Part shown: in pieces, positions 11,350 through 20,637 of the stretch
How positions within the stretch are numbered: the first letter of the stretch is position 1
Layout of the letters: each line of letters opens with the position of its first letter
Source of the DNA: Symsagittifera roscoffensis
Taxonomy: Eukaryota > Xenacoelomorpha > Acoela > Convolutidae
Direction: 5' to 3'
Assembly: GCF_963678635.1 (NCBI RefSeq)
Contig: NC_087064.1
Span: 9,583,671 to 9,647,670, forward strand
DNA length: 64,000 nucleotides
Program-made: the position numbers and the translations under genes
The notes under the pieces: model-generated
Seen by the model: the letters and a program-made list of their open reading frames with translations, nothing else
Database searches by the model: none
What the model was told of the DNA's origin: nothing

Positions 11350-11700
11350 ATGCTTAAAAGTGGCTTGGGCGTTTCTTCCGCTTGTCTACTCGCTCTCCCC
11401 GCTTTCTTAGCCTCAGCAGTAGAAGCAAAAAATGCTATGAACGAAATCTTTGTTTTGGAGCGTGTGGATGAAACCTATGATGATGCGCTTAAACGGTTGT
11501 TTGAACTAGGAAAAATATTAAGGTTGAAACTGTCGAACCAGCAACTCACAATTGCGATAGGACTTCGGTTAGGCTCAAAAATCTGCGAACGGCATAAATG
11601 CGTGTGCGGAAAAGACGTTATCGAGGATGGTTGGCATTGTCTTTCTTGCCTCAAAAGTGCAGGGAGATTCTTTAGGCATTCAAACCTGAATGCCTTTATA
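11350..11700 (+). pseudogene. Non-LTR RT C-terminal fragment, 5' half (split by the giant element)
   Basis: An open frame begins KSGLGVSSACLLALPAFLAS and continues to a Cys/His cluster (CERHKCVCGKD, then WHCLSC) and RHSNLNAFI. This layout is typical of the region C-terminal to RT in a LINE group common in cnidarians, sponges and other invertebrates. The frame is cut exactly at the LTR start (11701) and resumes in the same frame at 36605, beyond the 3' LTR. The last 30 bases of the apparent ORF lie inside the LTR and are not part of the gene. Confidence 0.75.
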
Positions 11701-12586
11701 TGTGCCATTCCGCCAGATGACACAGCATAACCTTCCCGCGACGGAAATAAAAGTGACTAAAGGCCTTACGAACAAAAAAGTGTTGCGACGGAGGGTCAGA
11801 ATGTTCTGGAATTTTTAATTTTAAAATTTCGATTTGAAGGAGAACATTTCTGAGAAATAGAAAAAAGACGGCCATTTTGAATAAAATAAAGAAAAATCAG
11901 AACGACGCCATATTTTGTGACGAACGGTTGTATCCGAGACGAGAAAATTACGGAGCCTCTTATCGTGGCAATAACACACGATAAGGACCTTAGTGACGGA
12001 TATTTGTGGAGACGGAGGCTTCAGTGGGGGGAAGAGAAATACCACGGAACCCTCCCGGGACACGAAATATAGGAGATAAGAGTGTTATCTCAAGAAAATC
12101 ACGGGAGCGGAGGCTTGGTCCCCCAGAGACTGTTATATGTGAAGGGACTGTGTAAACTAGCTATAACAGTTGCTGGAATGTCCTAGATATTAATTAAACA
12201 CCGATATTATTTGATATTTCAGAGTATGAGTAGATAGAGAAAGGAAAAGGTCAATCCATCTCCAATGGATTTAATATAAAACTGTCACACAAAAACATAT
12301 AGAAATAGGTGGTTCGAGCCGTGTTTTTAATGACAATCACGTAGTCTGAGGATCCGAGACTCAGCTATGTGGTTGTGTTCGCATGCAAACGAAAGCTGAT
12401 CAAAAGTCGTTTGACTGATGGCCTAAAAATAGTAACTTTTTACTTTGCCCTAGACAGACCAGAAAATCAACTGGCAAGGTCGAGACGGTGAAAAACGAGT
12501 GGAATTAAGGTAACTGACGCCTGCCAGTCGTCAATAGGTACTTTTTCTACGCTCCGTCGCTGTGTGATATTTGGGCGAATGTTACA
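11701..12586 (+). repeat. 5' LTR of the giant element
   Basis: TGTGCC to GTTACA, 886 bp, matching 35719-36604 base for base as far as I can read. It should contain the promoter and poly(A) site. An AATAAA occurs near 11880 and several AT-rich TATA-like strings lie near 12270-12290, none decisive. The identical 80-codon minus-strand ORFs in both LTRs are by-products. Confidence 0.95.
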
Positions 12587-12598
12587 TAGACGTTTTTA

Positions 12599-12613
12599 TG
12601 GCGCTCCTGGGTG
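12599..12613 (+). promoter_or_regulatory. tRNA primer-binding site
   Basis: TGGCGCTCCTGGGTG begins 12 bases after the LTR end. The TGG start fits a tRNA 3' CCA end, and the string is conserved (13 of 15) in the unrelated-LTR element at 9426-9440. The tRNA cannot be named from this. The 12-base gap is longer than the 0-3 bases usual in Gypsy elements. Confidence 0.65.
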
Positions 12614-12659
12614 GGCCTGTTAAAGGCATGAAACCATCATGATCAGCAAGCGTTTCAGC

Positions 12660-14760
12660 GACGTACCCTCCGCTCCGGGCGTATGCCCGAGTTAGAGGCC
12701 TTAATGACCGTTTTTGTACTAGGGGGAAGGTGCGTACCCCTCCGTCTAGTACGATTTAGCTTTTTAACTTAGTTAACACCGAAAATTCCGGGGGCCGGAG
12801 GGTTAGGTGGGAAGTCATGAACCCGCTTATCCCGAGGTCCCGGGACCAAAAACAATTAAAGAGAAAACGTAAAACCAAACAAAAATAGCGTATAACCAAG
12901 AAAAAGCCAAAAATAAATTTATTTAAAAACAAAAAAAGTACAAAAAACAGTAAAAAATCCAAAAAAGACCAAAAACAGTAAAAAATCCAAAAAAGTGACA
13001 GTTTATATGTTATTTCCGGACGAGATGTGATCTGATCTTCCTATTTGTTGTTGTTTCAGATTGACTTATATCTTTCTGATAGAAAGATTGTGTGTTTTGG
13101 TGAAGGGTTGGATACCCTCCCTCGAGTGTAATTTGAGTGTTTAAGCACGTTAATGGTGATTTTGCCGGTGACCGGAGGGTAGAGTGGCAGGCTGATCAAC
13201 GTGTTCCACACTCAACAGGGACACCAAGGAAAACATCCGCAACGACTGTTGGGTATCGTTGAAGCAATTTTAGTATCGTTCGGGTACTATTTCCTTAAAA
13301 CTTAAGTGGTGGGGGGCTCGATTGGCGCGGTCCGATTGTACCCTCCATCGATTACAAATTTCCGAGTTAAGGGTCTTAATTCGGATATTTTGGTGCAAAG
13401 TAGGGTATAGTACTATTCATTAACGACTATTAATAGATTATTATCCTTATTATATATTACTTATCTCCTCAATTAGATCCAAAAAGCACCCAATTTTGTC
13501 GAAAATCATCGATTTTCGATCAAACTGTAGACCCCCAAATTTTTGGATATCCGAGCTTTTCCGAACAACAAAAAGCTTTCATATAGGGAGTAGCTACGTA
13601 GTTCGATCCCCCTAACTAAAGAAACTGCGTGAGAAAAGACTCAGTAGAAGTTGGAAAAATCCAGAATTTTTCGACCAAAATTTTGATAATTTTCTGCATT
13701 TTGTCAATCTGTTTTGGGGATCGAGTTTTTGAGTTTTTAGAGTTAGAGCAATAAAATTTTTTGCGTTAGGAGCGTGCTAGCATAACGTGCTCGGTTACTA
13801 GAGAAATTAACGGGCAACCCTCCGAGTAGCTCCGTGGATAGAGCTAACGACTTAAGGTTTGGAAAAAGAAGGAATCGGAGGGTCCAAATTTGATAGTTTT
13901 TGGCCAAATTTTTGTTTCTAAACCAATTTTGGTCCGGTTTTTTGCATTATTCCAGTGCCGTACAGGGCTACTACGCTCATTTCAAGTATTTTTAGGCACT
14001 TTCGACCGGAATTGCGAAAAAAGTCTTTCAGATCCTATACAGGTGGTGAAAAAGGCCATTTTGACGAACGCGTTTTTGGCGATTTCTCAAAGACTAGTTA
14101 TCCGATCGGGATAATTTTGGTACCATAAGTCGACGTTTTTGACCACTTTTCCGAATCGCAACCGTTTTTGGGTTGATTATTTCGGAAAAGAAAAATTTTT
14201 TAGAATTTGTTGGTTCGGAGGGTCCAAATAACGGGCAACCCTCCGAGCGGCAGAAAATTTTATCAAAACATCTTTTTATTCAACTGGGAAGGTTGACCGT
14301 GTCAGCCAACCTAGTTTTAAGTCAGGTAGACCGCTTTCAGAGGCTTTACTGCGGTGATTTAACCCTTTTTCTTGATTTTGGGGGAACCCTCCGAAGTGAC
14401 CCTCCGGAGTCAGCTAAGCCCTTTAGCAACCCTCCTTAGTGGAAAATTTCCACGAGATCACCCTAAGAAGTTGAAACAGCTCCCCCTAGAACCCTTAGCT
14501 TATTTCGACGCTTTTTGAAGCTAGTAGGAGAACCTTCCAAGTGAGATCAGAAAATTTGAAAATTTTGGAGGTACCCTCCGAAGTGACCCTCCGGAGCGTA
14601 TTAAGCATCTTATTGACCCTCCTTAGTAAATTTAGGGGGACCCTCCGAAGTAGCTTGGGTGATTAAGATACCCTCCTAAGTAACTTGAGTGATTGAGGTA
14701 CCCTCCGAGGTAACCCTCCAGAGTGTCCTAAACCTTCTAGCGACCCTCCTTGTAAGAGAC
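12660..14760 (+). repeat. Dispersed ACCCTCC / GGAGGGT motif array
   Basis: The seven-base word and its complement recur about twenty times. They are sparse at 12660-13900 and dense at 14380-14730, where ACCCTCCGAAGT and ACCCTCCGGAG alternate with ACCCTCCTTAGT forms. Two places carry CGGGCAACCCTCCGAG beside CGGAGGGTCCAAAT (about 13810-13890 and 14215-14250), which could pair. It has the look of a structured or protein-binding RNA array rather than a simple satellite. Confidence 0.7.
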
Positions 14761-14928
14761 TTGAGTAAACCTTCTGTGGCAATTTGGGAAACGGAAAATA
14801 TCCATTTAATTAGGATCATATTAGGATATTAGGCGTGCTTATCAGGGTCATAAGAACCCATTCTGACCCGGAAATTCGTGATCAACTTTGGATTCTATAT
14901 TGGGTGTATTAGAAGTACCCGAACAAGA

Positions 14929-14950
14929 TTTTTTTTTTTTTTTTTTTTTT
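14929..14950 (+). repeat. Poly-T run (22 T)
   Basis: Uninterrupted T tract within the leader, immediately upstream of the structured repeats. The same leader is transcribed as U22 in the genomic RNA. Confidence 0.9.
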
Positions 14951-14972
14951 GATTGTGATTTTGGTTGAGTGG

Positions 14973-15122
14973 TTGCCTTGAGCTACTTAATAGGAAAGTT
15001 CGGGCAATCCGGGAACAAATAAAGGAAGACCTCGGTGGGTGTATTAAGCAAATACACACCCACTTGAGAAGAAGAATTGTTCCCTACTCTCGTGCACTTG
15101 GAGCAGTCCGAGTGTGGGAGAG
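14973..15122 (+). ncRNA. Leader RNA structure, copy 1
   Basis: Three stems can be drawn. Stem I is TTGCC...GAGCT with AGTTC...GGCAA. Stem II has an outer helix GGGAACAA (15011-15018) with TTGTTCCC (15077-15084) enclosing an inner helix GTGGGTGTATT with AATACACACCCAC. Stem III is CACTTGGA with TCCGAGTG inside CTCTC/GAGAG. The block is repeated 186 bp downstream with changed but still pairing outer helices. Probably a cis-acting RNA element of the transposon. Confidence 0.8.
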
Positions 15123-15158
15123 CTTTTTCATAGATTTGACGAATTTTCGACCAAGAGG

Positions 15159-15306
15159 TTGCCTTGAGCTACTTAGTAGGACAGCTCGGGCAATCGCAGG
15201 ACACCCAAAAGAAGACCTCGGTGGGTGTATTAGGCAAATACACACCCACTTGAGAAGACTGTGTCCTGGGCTTCGTTCTTTCGGATCGTTCCGATTGGGG
15301 GAAGTC
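15159..15306 (+). ncRNA. Leader RNA structure, copy 2
   Basis: Second copy of the same three-stem block. The inner helix of stem II and its loop are nearly unchanged, but the outer helix is now CAGGACAC (15197-15204) with GTGTCCTG (15261-15268). Four of eight pairs differ from copy 1 with both partners changed. Stem I has AGCTC where copy 1 has AGTTC, keeping pairing through a G-C/G-U exchange. Stem III keeps TCGGA with TCCGA. Confidence 0.8.
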
Positions 15307-15735
15307 TTTTTCTTTAAGACTAAGTTTTATTTATCTATTTCTGAATCATCACTGCTTTTTATCGAAGATTGTTTAATTTTAACGAAGCAGTGACTTGATA
15401 AATTGTGTGGCGATAAATTGATACTGACGAAAGGTCGCTGTCACCTGTAGGATATTCTTATCTGATTATCGATTGTGTGTTGTGTGTCGATTATATCTTG
15501 TGGAAACTTAGTGATACTGTTATACTATACAACCGGGTTGAGTTAGCATTATATCAATACTGGGTAGACCCTGTGTGTAACTTTAGCTGAGTCACTAATT
15601 TAGTCGTGAGAGATCTAAGAGACATTTTGATACTGACGGAATCGAGTAGGCAGCGTTAAGTGATTTAACTAAATCTTGTTTGTGGTACGTTTGCATTGCC
15701 ATCAAATTACGAATACTTTCATTCTGTACAAAACT

Positions 15736-18700
15736 ATGCAGCGCAGGGACTCGTTAGGATCGACTACTAAAATTCCCAGGCTAAGCAAGGGAAGCACGCG
15801 GAAATTTAGAACTAGGCGTAGCCAAACCTCGTTTAGCAGCGCTTCCGACGCGTTTGCTGAAGACGAATCGACTAAAGGTCAACCTGATCTTTCAGTGATC
15901 GAAATGAGACTAAGGAGCGAGAAAAACCTTGATGGCAATCAAGGGCGGAGCGCCGAGGCCGAGCCTGCGAGCGAAACGCCGGTGGATCCCTTTGACGAAG
16001 GGGAGCGAACGCTCATTCGACCCGACTTTGAGCCAGACGGGGTCCTCGAACGAGAGGAAGTCGAGAGGACAGAGGAGACCTCGGAGCGTTCCGAGGTCGA
16101 ACCTCGGGAGGAAGTGTTGTACAGGGGAATGTCCAGATCAGAGACTAAGAGCTATAAATGGAGAAAGGAACCTTCACATCTGACAAGTGCACACTCATCC
16201 TTGGCCAAACAGAGTAACAACGCGATGATGTCGAGTATGAGTCCGGGTGAAGAGCAGACGTTCTCGAAGGCCAAGAAGAGTTGGAAGTCCTTGTACGACG
16301 AACGTATGGCGTCACTACCAACTGTAGGTTTGACTTCCAGGGATGACTACCCGGAGATAACCCATCCGGATGTGAACTTCACACCGTGCCCAAGGAACGA
16401 CATGAGCAGGGAGGCATCTTCTGCCTCGCCGACCAGGCCTATGTCAGATGGGATAACGATGGGAGCATCATCAACGTTTGACAGACTGATGACGTCAATG
16501 CACAAGCAAAAGGGCGGTGCGTCATCAAGTACTAGGCTACAGCCACAGTTGACCTCGTCTTCTCTGGGGCTAACCCCGCCACTGGGGGCAGCTGGTGACA
16601 TAAGTGATATGTTCGCTGGTGTGATGAATGGCCTGGATGAATTGAGGCGAGACATGACTAAGCGGATAGATCAAGTTGACGAGAGAGCTCACCATGGTCG
16701 AGAGAATTTGAAAGATGAGCTAACGCACGTGAAGTCGCAAGCGAGGTTTGATCAGGCTCAATTGATTCGTGACACCGATCAATGCCTGGCCGAGAGCTTG
16801 GCTCAGGCAAACAAAGAGTCAGAGGAAAGAGAGGCTAGGATGACAAGAGAGATCGAGCGATTGTTGAATGATCATGATAATACCTACGCCCAAACGATGA
16901 CTAGCCTGGAAAGGAGGTTGGACGCCAAATCTGACTTAATGATGCGGAAGCTTGACGCGATCCTGAATGGGAATAATTGGCAGGAGCATTCCAACTTAAG
17001 GGAGCGCTCACGCCATGCGAATGTTGGAGATGGTACGGGCAACAGTGCCAGAGCCCAGCAAGGCTCGAGAACGAACTACGAACATAGAAACAAGGAGCGG
17101 CCAAGGGCAGCCCCGCAGAGGCCTGGCTGGACAAATCCAGTCCCACCGGAGGCAGATGCCACCCCGGAGACAAGATTGCCAACCGTGCCACAAGTCAGTT
17201 CAGTACCAGATCTGACTACAGTCTCACAAGACACAACGATGTATGCCTCGATGTTTGAGCCTCTGAACAGATCTCTTGAAACATTCATCACCAAGCTCTC
17301 GAAGTCAACCGAGAGAGGAGAGAGGTCAAGAAGAACACTGAAAAAGCCGAAGTCATATAAAGACGAGTCAGACGGCTGCATTGATACTTGGATAGAGGTG
17401 ATGAAGTTACACTTTGAGGAAGAGAATCTCTCCAAGAAACAAGAGTGCAGCGCGCTGACGAGCAACTTGGAGGGTACTGCACTAAATTGTGTAATGGCGA
17501 AAAGAGTCAATGAGAGGGATAGCGCTCGCAAGATATTCGACATCCTGCTGAATCGTTTCGGCTCTGGAGTACAAGGGCACCAGGCCATGGTGAAGTTCGA
17601 GAAGAGGCGTCAGAGAGATGAAGAATCAATAGATAAATTCTTGGACGACCTTGAATTGCTCAGGAGGAGGAGCAACCCGGATGAGAGAATATCCGAACGA
17701 AACTTGGCGATCGCTTCGAAGTTCATGGATGGTGTAAGGAGTGAGGAGTTGAAGACGATGTTGGCCACTCATTTCACCCTGTCGCTGGACCAGGTACCCA
17801 CGCCCGATGACTTGCGTATGAAGTCACGCGAGTATTTACTGATAAAACCGAGGGCGCAAAACCGTTACAGCAATTATGGCAACTATAGCGGGACAAACAC
17901 TGGTGCGAATTCCAGTTGGTACAAACCTCGCGATGACATGGACAAGAGGAGGTCGTGTGCGAATTGTGGTTCGATGGACCATCACGTTTCTGCGTGTTCT
18001 GCATACAAACAGAACATGAAGGCCATAGGCTACTTTCTCGAGGACGCTGACGCGACCGACGAGGATCATGAAGAGTATGTGAGAGGGCTCATCATGAAAT
18101 ATGGTCCGAGGTGCTTCTTCTGTAATTTGGAGGGACACTTCAAGTCGGATTGTACTCAATTTTGGGACGCAGTGGCGGACGTGAAACATCCCCGCCATGA
18201 AGAGGCGCTTTCGGGTGTCAAGGCCAGTCGAGCACGTCTGATGAACGAGGCTGAATCTCGGAGAAAGGAGACGACACCGAGCACTTTCACGACTAAAAAG
18301 GTTAAGACATGGCCTGACGAGGGGGTAGCCTCGAACCTCGAAACAGAGTCGTCTAGCCCACTCAAGGTGGATTACGGCTTGGCGGCCAGGACAGCTCTGC
18401 AGAATGTCAAACAAGACCTAGCCACGAAGGAAGTGGAGCAATGGGTAAGGTCAGAGCTGGAGAGCACAGATCTTCGGGAAAGTCTTAATGTCCTGAGTAA
18501 GACGACAAGGGCAGAAGACGAAAAAGAGCCCAAGAAACAGGGACTAAAACTGAACGTTATATCTGGCAAGACTTTCGGCATGACGAAGGCAGGGACCAAA
18601 ATAATGTCTATCATCTCAGTCGCAGGGCACCAGGTGGTCAAGAACCTGAGCGAGCCATCCGAAATTACACTAGTCCACCTGGACATCTATGCAGACTATC

Positions 18701-20202
18701 TGAAACAGAAGGATCCCAAACTAGACTCCAGGGCAGTGCGAGCGCTGCTCACAACGGGAGGTCCGAGGCTGATGAAAGTGGACGGACATTATATTGATGT
18801 CCATGGCCCTTACCCGATTCTGATGAATGTGGATGGCATCAATATCTACACGAAAGCTCACATAACTGATGCGAACGATCAGGTTGGCCGGATATACATT
18901 GGTCAAGAGGAGCTGAAGGTCAGACGAATCGGACACAACGCGATGCTCGAGCAAGATGCTGTGCATATTGGTTGCGAGGCAGATCTGGCCGCACACGTTC
19001 TGGACGTGCAAGGCAGACAGCTTTCAGTAAAGGGACTGCTAGACACGGGAGCAGTAGTCAGTGTCATGCCAGTCAAAACTTGGACCGACATGGGTTTTGA
19101 GAGGTCGGATCTCATACCGACAAACATCAGGTTGGCAGCTGCCAATCAGGGAGCGATCTATGTCACCGGGCGAACCCCGATCATCTCACTGCAGCTCGGA
19201 GGGAGACATCTTTGGATGAGCTTCCTAGTAGTAGAGAATTTGGACGAATCCGACCAGTTCATCCTAGGGAGGGATTTCGTTCGCAACTTTGACGTCACGA
19301 TTGATCTCAATGACGGATTGATTAGGATCAAGGATCCTGAAAGAAAGTATGAGAAAAGACCCCTTAATAAGATATTAATTAATCAGGCCAAGGTGCCGAT
19401 TTTTCTGGATCGAAAAGTTAGATTAAAACCGAACCAAGCCGTAGTAGCGACGTTTAGGATGAGGAACTTGAATGAACTCAGCAATGACAGACAGGTGTGT
19501 CTGGTACCAAATCCAAACAGTAAAAGCTCGGCTATTTTAGGAAGAAGCTTCTCACTCACTCAGAGCGGACTGTGTGTGAGTGTGTTATTGAACACAGAAG
19601 CAACAACAGTGACAATACAGAGGGGAAAGAAACTTGGCTACGCTTTGCCTCTGAACACAGACTTTCTGAGTGTGGAAAACTTGAAGAAGTTTGACGTAAC
19701 TAAATGTCCATTACATGCGAACCAAGAATGTATAATGAAAAGAGTAATTGAATTGAAATCTTCTAGGAAATTGTTTTCAATGAAGTCGGAAACAGATGAT
19801 GGGCTGTCTAGTTGTTCCAACTTTCCTGAGAGACCGACGGAAGCAGAGTTAGCAGAGAATAGGCCTGTCCTACCTGAGATAGAGCATCTGAAGGGTAAAA
19901 TATCCGACAAGGAACTAGATTCGCTCAGGGCGGTGCTAAATCGGAACGCAGACGTTTTTTCGAAACATAAGGCCGACATAGGTTGTTGCAATTTTGTAGA
20001 ACACGAGATTGAGATAGAAGAGGGCTCGGTACCTCATAGGGAAGGGGCGAGAAGAATGACCCCAAACAAGTCAGAAGCGTGTAGGAAGGAAATCGAGATG
20101 TTAATGGAGTACGACATGATCGAGCCGTCGAAGTCCCCATGGGCTTGTGGCGTGGTCATGGCAAAAAAGAAAGGGGGACAACTCAGATTTTGCAACAACT
20201 GA
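15736..20202 (+). CDS. Gag, protease and N-terminal RT (gag-pol polyprotein, 5' part)
   Basis: The start chosen is the first ATG of the frame (MQRRDSLGS). The upstream TTG extension has no support. Order: a long basic/acidic N-terminal region, a coiled-coil stretch near 16780-16980, a capsid-like gag domain (about 17270-17870; WIEVMKLHF and LEGTAL blocks), two CX2CX4HX4C zinc knuckles (17956-17997 and about 18112-18153), a retropepsin (DTGA at about 19042, ILGRDF near 19260), then RT fingers up to LRFC near 20190. The polyprotein assembles particles, matures them and copies the RNA. The frame meets a stop at 20200-20202, created by the inserted block at 20193-20637. Without that block the frame matches the downstream RT frame, so gag and pol were one continuous ORF with no frameshift signal between them. 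Confidence 0.93.
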   Translation: MQRRDSLGSTTKIPRLSKGSTRKFRTRRSQTSFSSASDAFAEDESTKGQPDLSVIEMRLRSEKNLDGNQGRSAEAEPASETPVDPFDEGERTLIRPDFEPDGVLEREEVERTEETSERSEVEPREEVLYRGMSRSETKSYKWRKEPSHLTSAHSSLAKQSNNAMMSSMSPGEEQTFSKAKKSWKSLYDERMASLPTVGLTSRDDYPEITHPDVNFTPCPRNDMSREASSASPTRPMSDGITMGASSTFDRLMTSMHKQKGGASSSTRLQPQLTSSSLGLTPPLGAAGDISDMFAGVMNGLDELRRDMTKRIDQVDERAHHGRENLKDELTHVKSQARFDQAQLIRDTDQCLAESLAQANKESEEREARMTREIERLLNDHDNTYAQTMTSLERRLDAKSDLMMRKLDAILNGNNWQEHSNLRERSRHANVGDGTGNSARAQQGSRTNYEHRNKERPRAAPQRPGWTNPVPPEADATPETRLPTVPQVSSVPDLTTVSQDTTMYASMFEPLNRSLETFITKLSKSTERGERSRRTLKKPKSYKDESDGCIDTWIEVMKLHFEEENLSKKQECSALTSNLEGTALNCVMAKRVNERDSARKIFDILLNRFGSGVQGHQAMVKFEKRRQRDEESIDKFLDDLELLRRRSNPDERISERNLAIASKFMDGVRSEELKTMLATHFTLSLDQVPTPDDLRMKSREYLLIKPRAQNRYSNYGNYSGTNTGANSSWYKPRDDMDKRRSCANCGSMDHHVSACSAYKQNMKAIGYFLEDADATDEDHEEYVRGLIMKYGPRCFFCNLEGHFKSDCTQFWDAVADVKHPRHEEALSGVKASRARLMNEAESRRKETTPSTFTTKKVKTWPDEGVASNLETESSSPLKVDYGLAARTALQNVKQDLATKEVEQWVRSELESTDLRESLNVLSKTTRAEDEKEPKKQGLKLNVISGKTFGMTKAGTKIMSIISVAGHQVVKNLSEPSEITLVHLDIYADYLKQKDPKLDSRAVRALLTTGGPRLMKVDGHYIDVHGPYPILMNVDGINIYTKAHITDANDQVGRIYIGQEELKVRRIGHNAMLEQDAVHIGCEADLAAHVLDVQGRQLSVKGLLDTGAVVSVMPVKTWTDMGFERSDLIPTNIRLAAANQGAIYVTGRTPIISLQLGGRHLWMSFLVVENLDESDQFILGRDFVRNFDVTIDLNDGLIRIKDPERKYEKRPLNKILINQAKVPIFLDRKVRLKPNQAVVATFRMRNLNELSNDRQVCLVPNPNSKSSAILGRSFSLTQSGLCVSVLLNTEATTVTIQRGKKLGYALPLNTDFLSVENLKKFDVTKCPLHANQECIMKRVIELKSSRKLFSMKSETDDGLSSCSNFPERPTEAELAENRPVLPEIEHLKGKISDKELDSLRAVLNRNADVFSKHKADIGCCNFVEHEIEIEEGSVPHREGARRMTPNKSEACRKEIEMLMEYDMIEPSKSPWACGVVMAKKKGGQLRFCNN

Positions 20203-20384
20203 GTTGTTGCAACGACATAGGTTTTTTATTATGAGATTTTCGGTGTGGGTGAGTCCTACCCCCACTCCCCGGACAAAAGGGGGACAACTCAGATTTTGCA
20301 ACAACTGAGTTGTTGCAACGACATAGGTTTTTTATTATGAGATTTTCGGTGTGGGTGAGTCCTACCCCCACTCCCCGGACAAAA
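20173..20384 (+). repeat. 106-bp tandem duplication at the RT break
   Basis: 20173-20278 and 20279-20384 are direct copies beginning GGGGGACAACTCAG. Each copy contains a short hairpin (TTGCAACAACT / GTTGTTGCAA) and an inverted copy of a piece of the pol 3' end, including CTCCCCGGACAAAA. Confidence 0.9.
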
Positions 20385-20637
20385 ATATCCATCGACGTCC
20401 CCGTCGATCGCCCAAAGTCTAGGAGACCGAGGTTGGATTGTGGAACACGTAGAGGACCATCTGGGGCGACCCAGTTGGACTCGGTATTGTCATGACTGAT
20501 GTATTCGACGCTGTCTCTGTCGACGTCCTGAATCGTCAGGATCGTCTCTTTTGGATCTGTCGGCAGATCGTGGAGCCATTCGAGCAGGAGCCATTCGAGC
20601 AACAAAATCTCCTAGGCACCCTGCATAGGAGATTTTG
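20193..20637. repeat. 445-bp insertion in RT made from an inverted copy of the pol 3' end
   Basis: RT is interrupted between AGATTTTG (20185-20192) and the same eight bases at 20630-20637. About 250 bp (20334-20585) is the reverse complement of about 24842-25093 in the same element. The right edge carries a 14-bp hairpin (AACAAAATCTCCTA / TAGGAGATTTTGTT) and a doubled GGAGCCATTCGAGC. Inverted copies with junction hairpins are typical of template switching, either during reverse transcription or as a sequencing/assembly artefact. It adds stops and a +1 shift. Confidence 0.85.

Larger units (their letters stand above)
12614..15735 (+). other. 3.1-kb non-coding leader of the giant element
   Basis: No long coding frame occurs before gag. 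It contains many copies of ACCCTCC or its complement GGAGGGT (about 12660-14760), a 22-base T run (14929-14950) and a duplicated structured block (14973-15306). Leaders of this size in retroelements usually hold packaging, dimerisation or internal ribosome-entry functions; which applies here is unknown. Read forward, the leader RNA has many upstream AUGs, so simple scanning to gag at 15736 looks hard. Confidence 0.75.

Noticed and set aside
11821-12063. 80-codon minus-strand ORF, identical at 35839-36081
   Set aside because: It lies wholly inside both LTRs. Identity follows from LTR identity, and there is no protein motif.
13806-13880. tRNA gene in the leader (TAGCTCCGTGGATAGAGC resembles an A-box/D-arm)
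   Set aside because: ACCCTCCG pairs with CGGAGGGT like an acceptor stem, but there is no T-arm or B-box, and both strings are members of the leader motif array.
14929-14950. Poly-T run as a polymerase III terminator or LINE tail
   Set aside because: No polymerase III promoter or LINE sequence adjoins it, and it is internal to an intact element leader.
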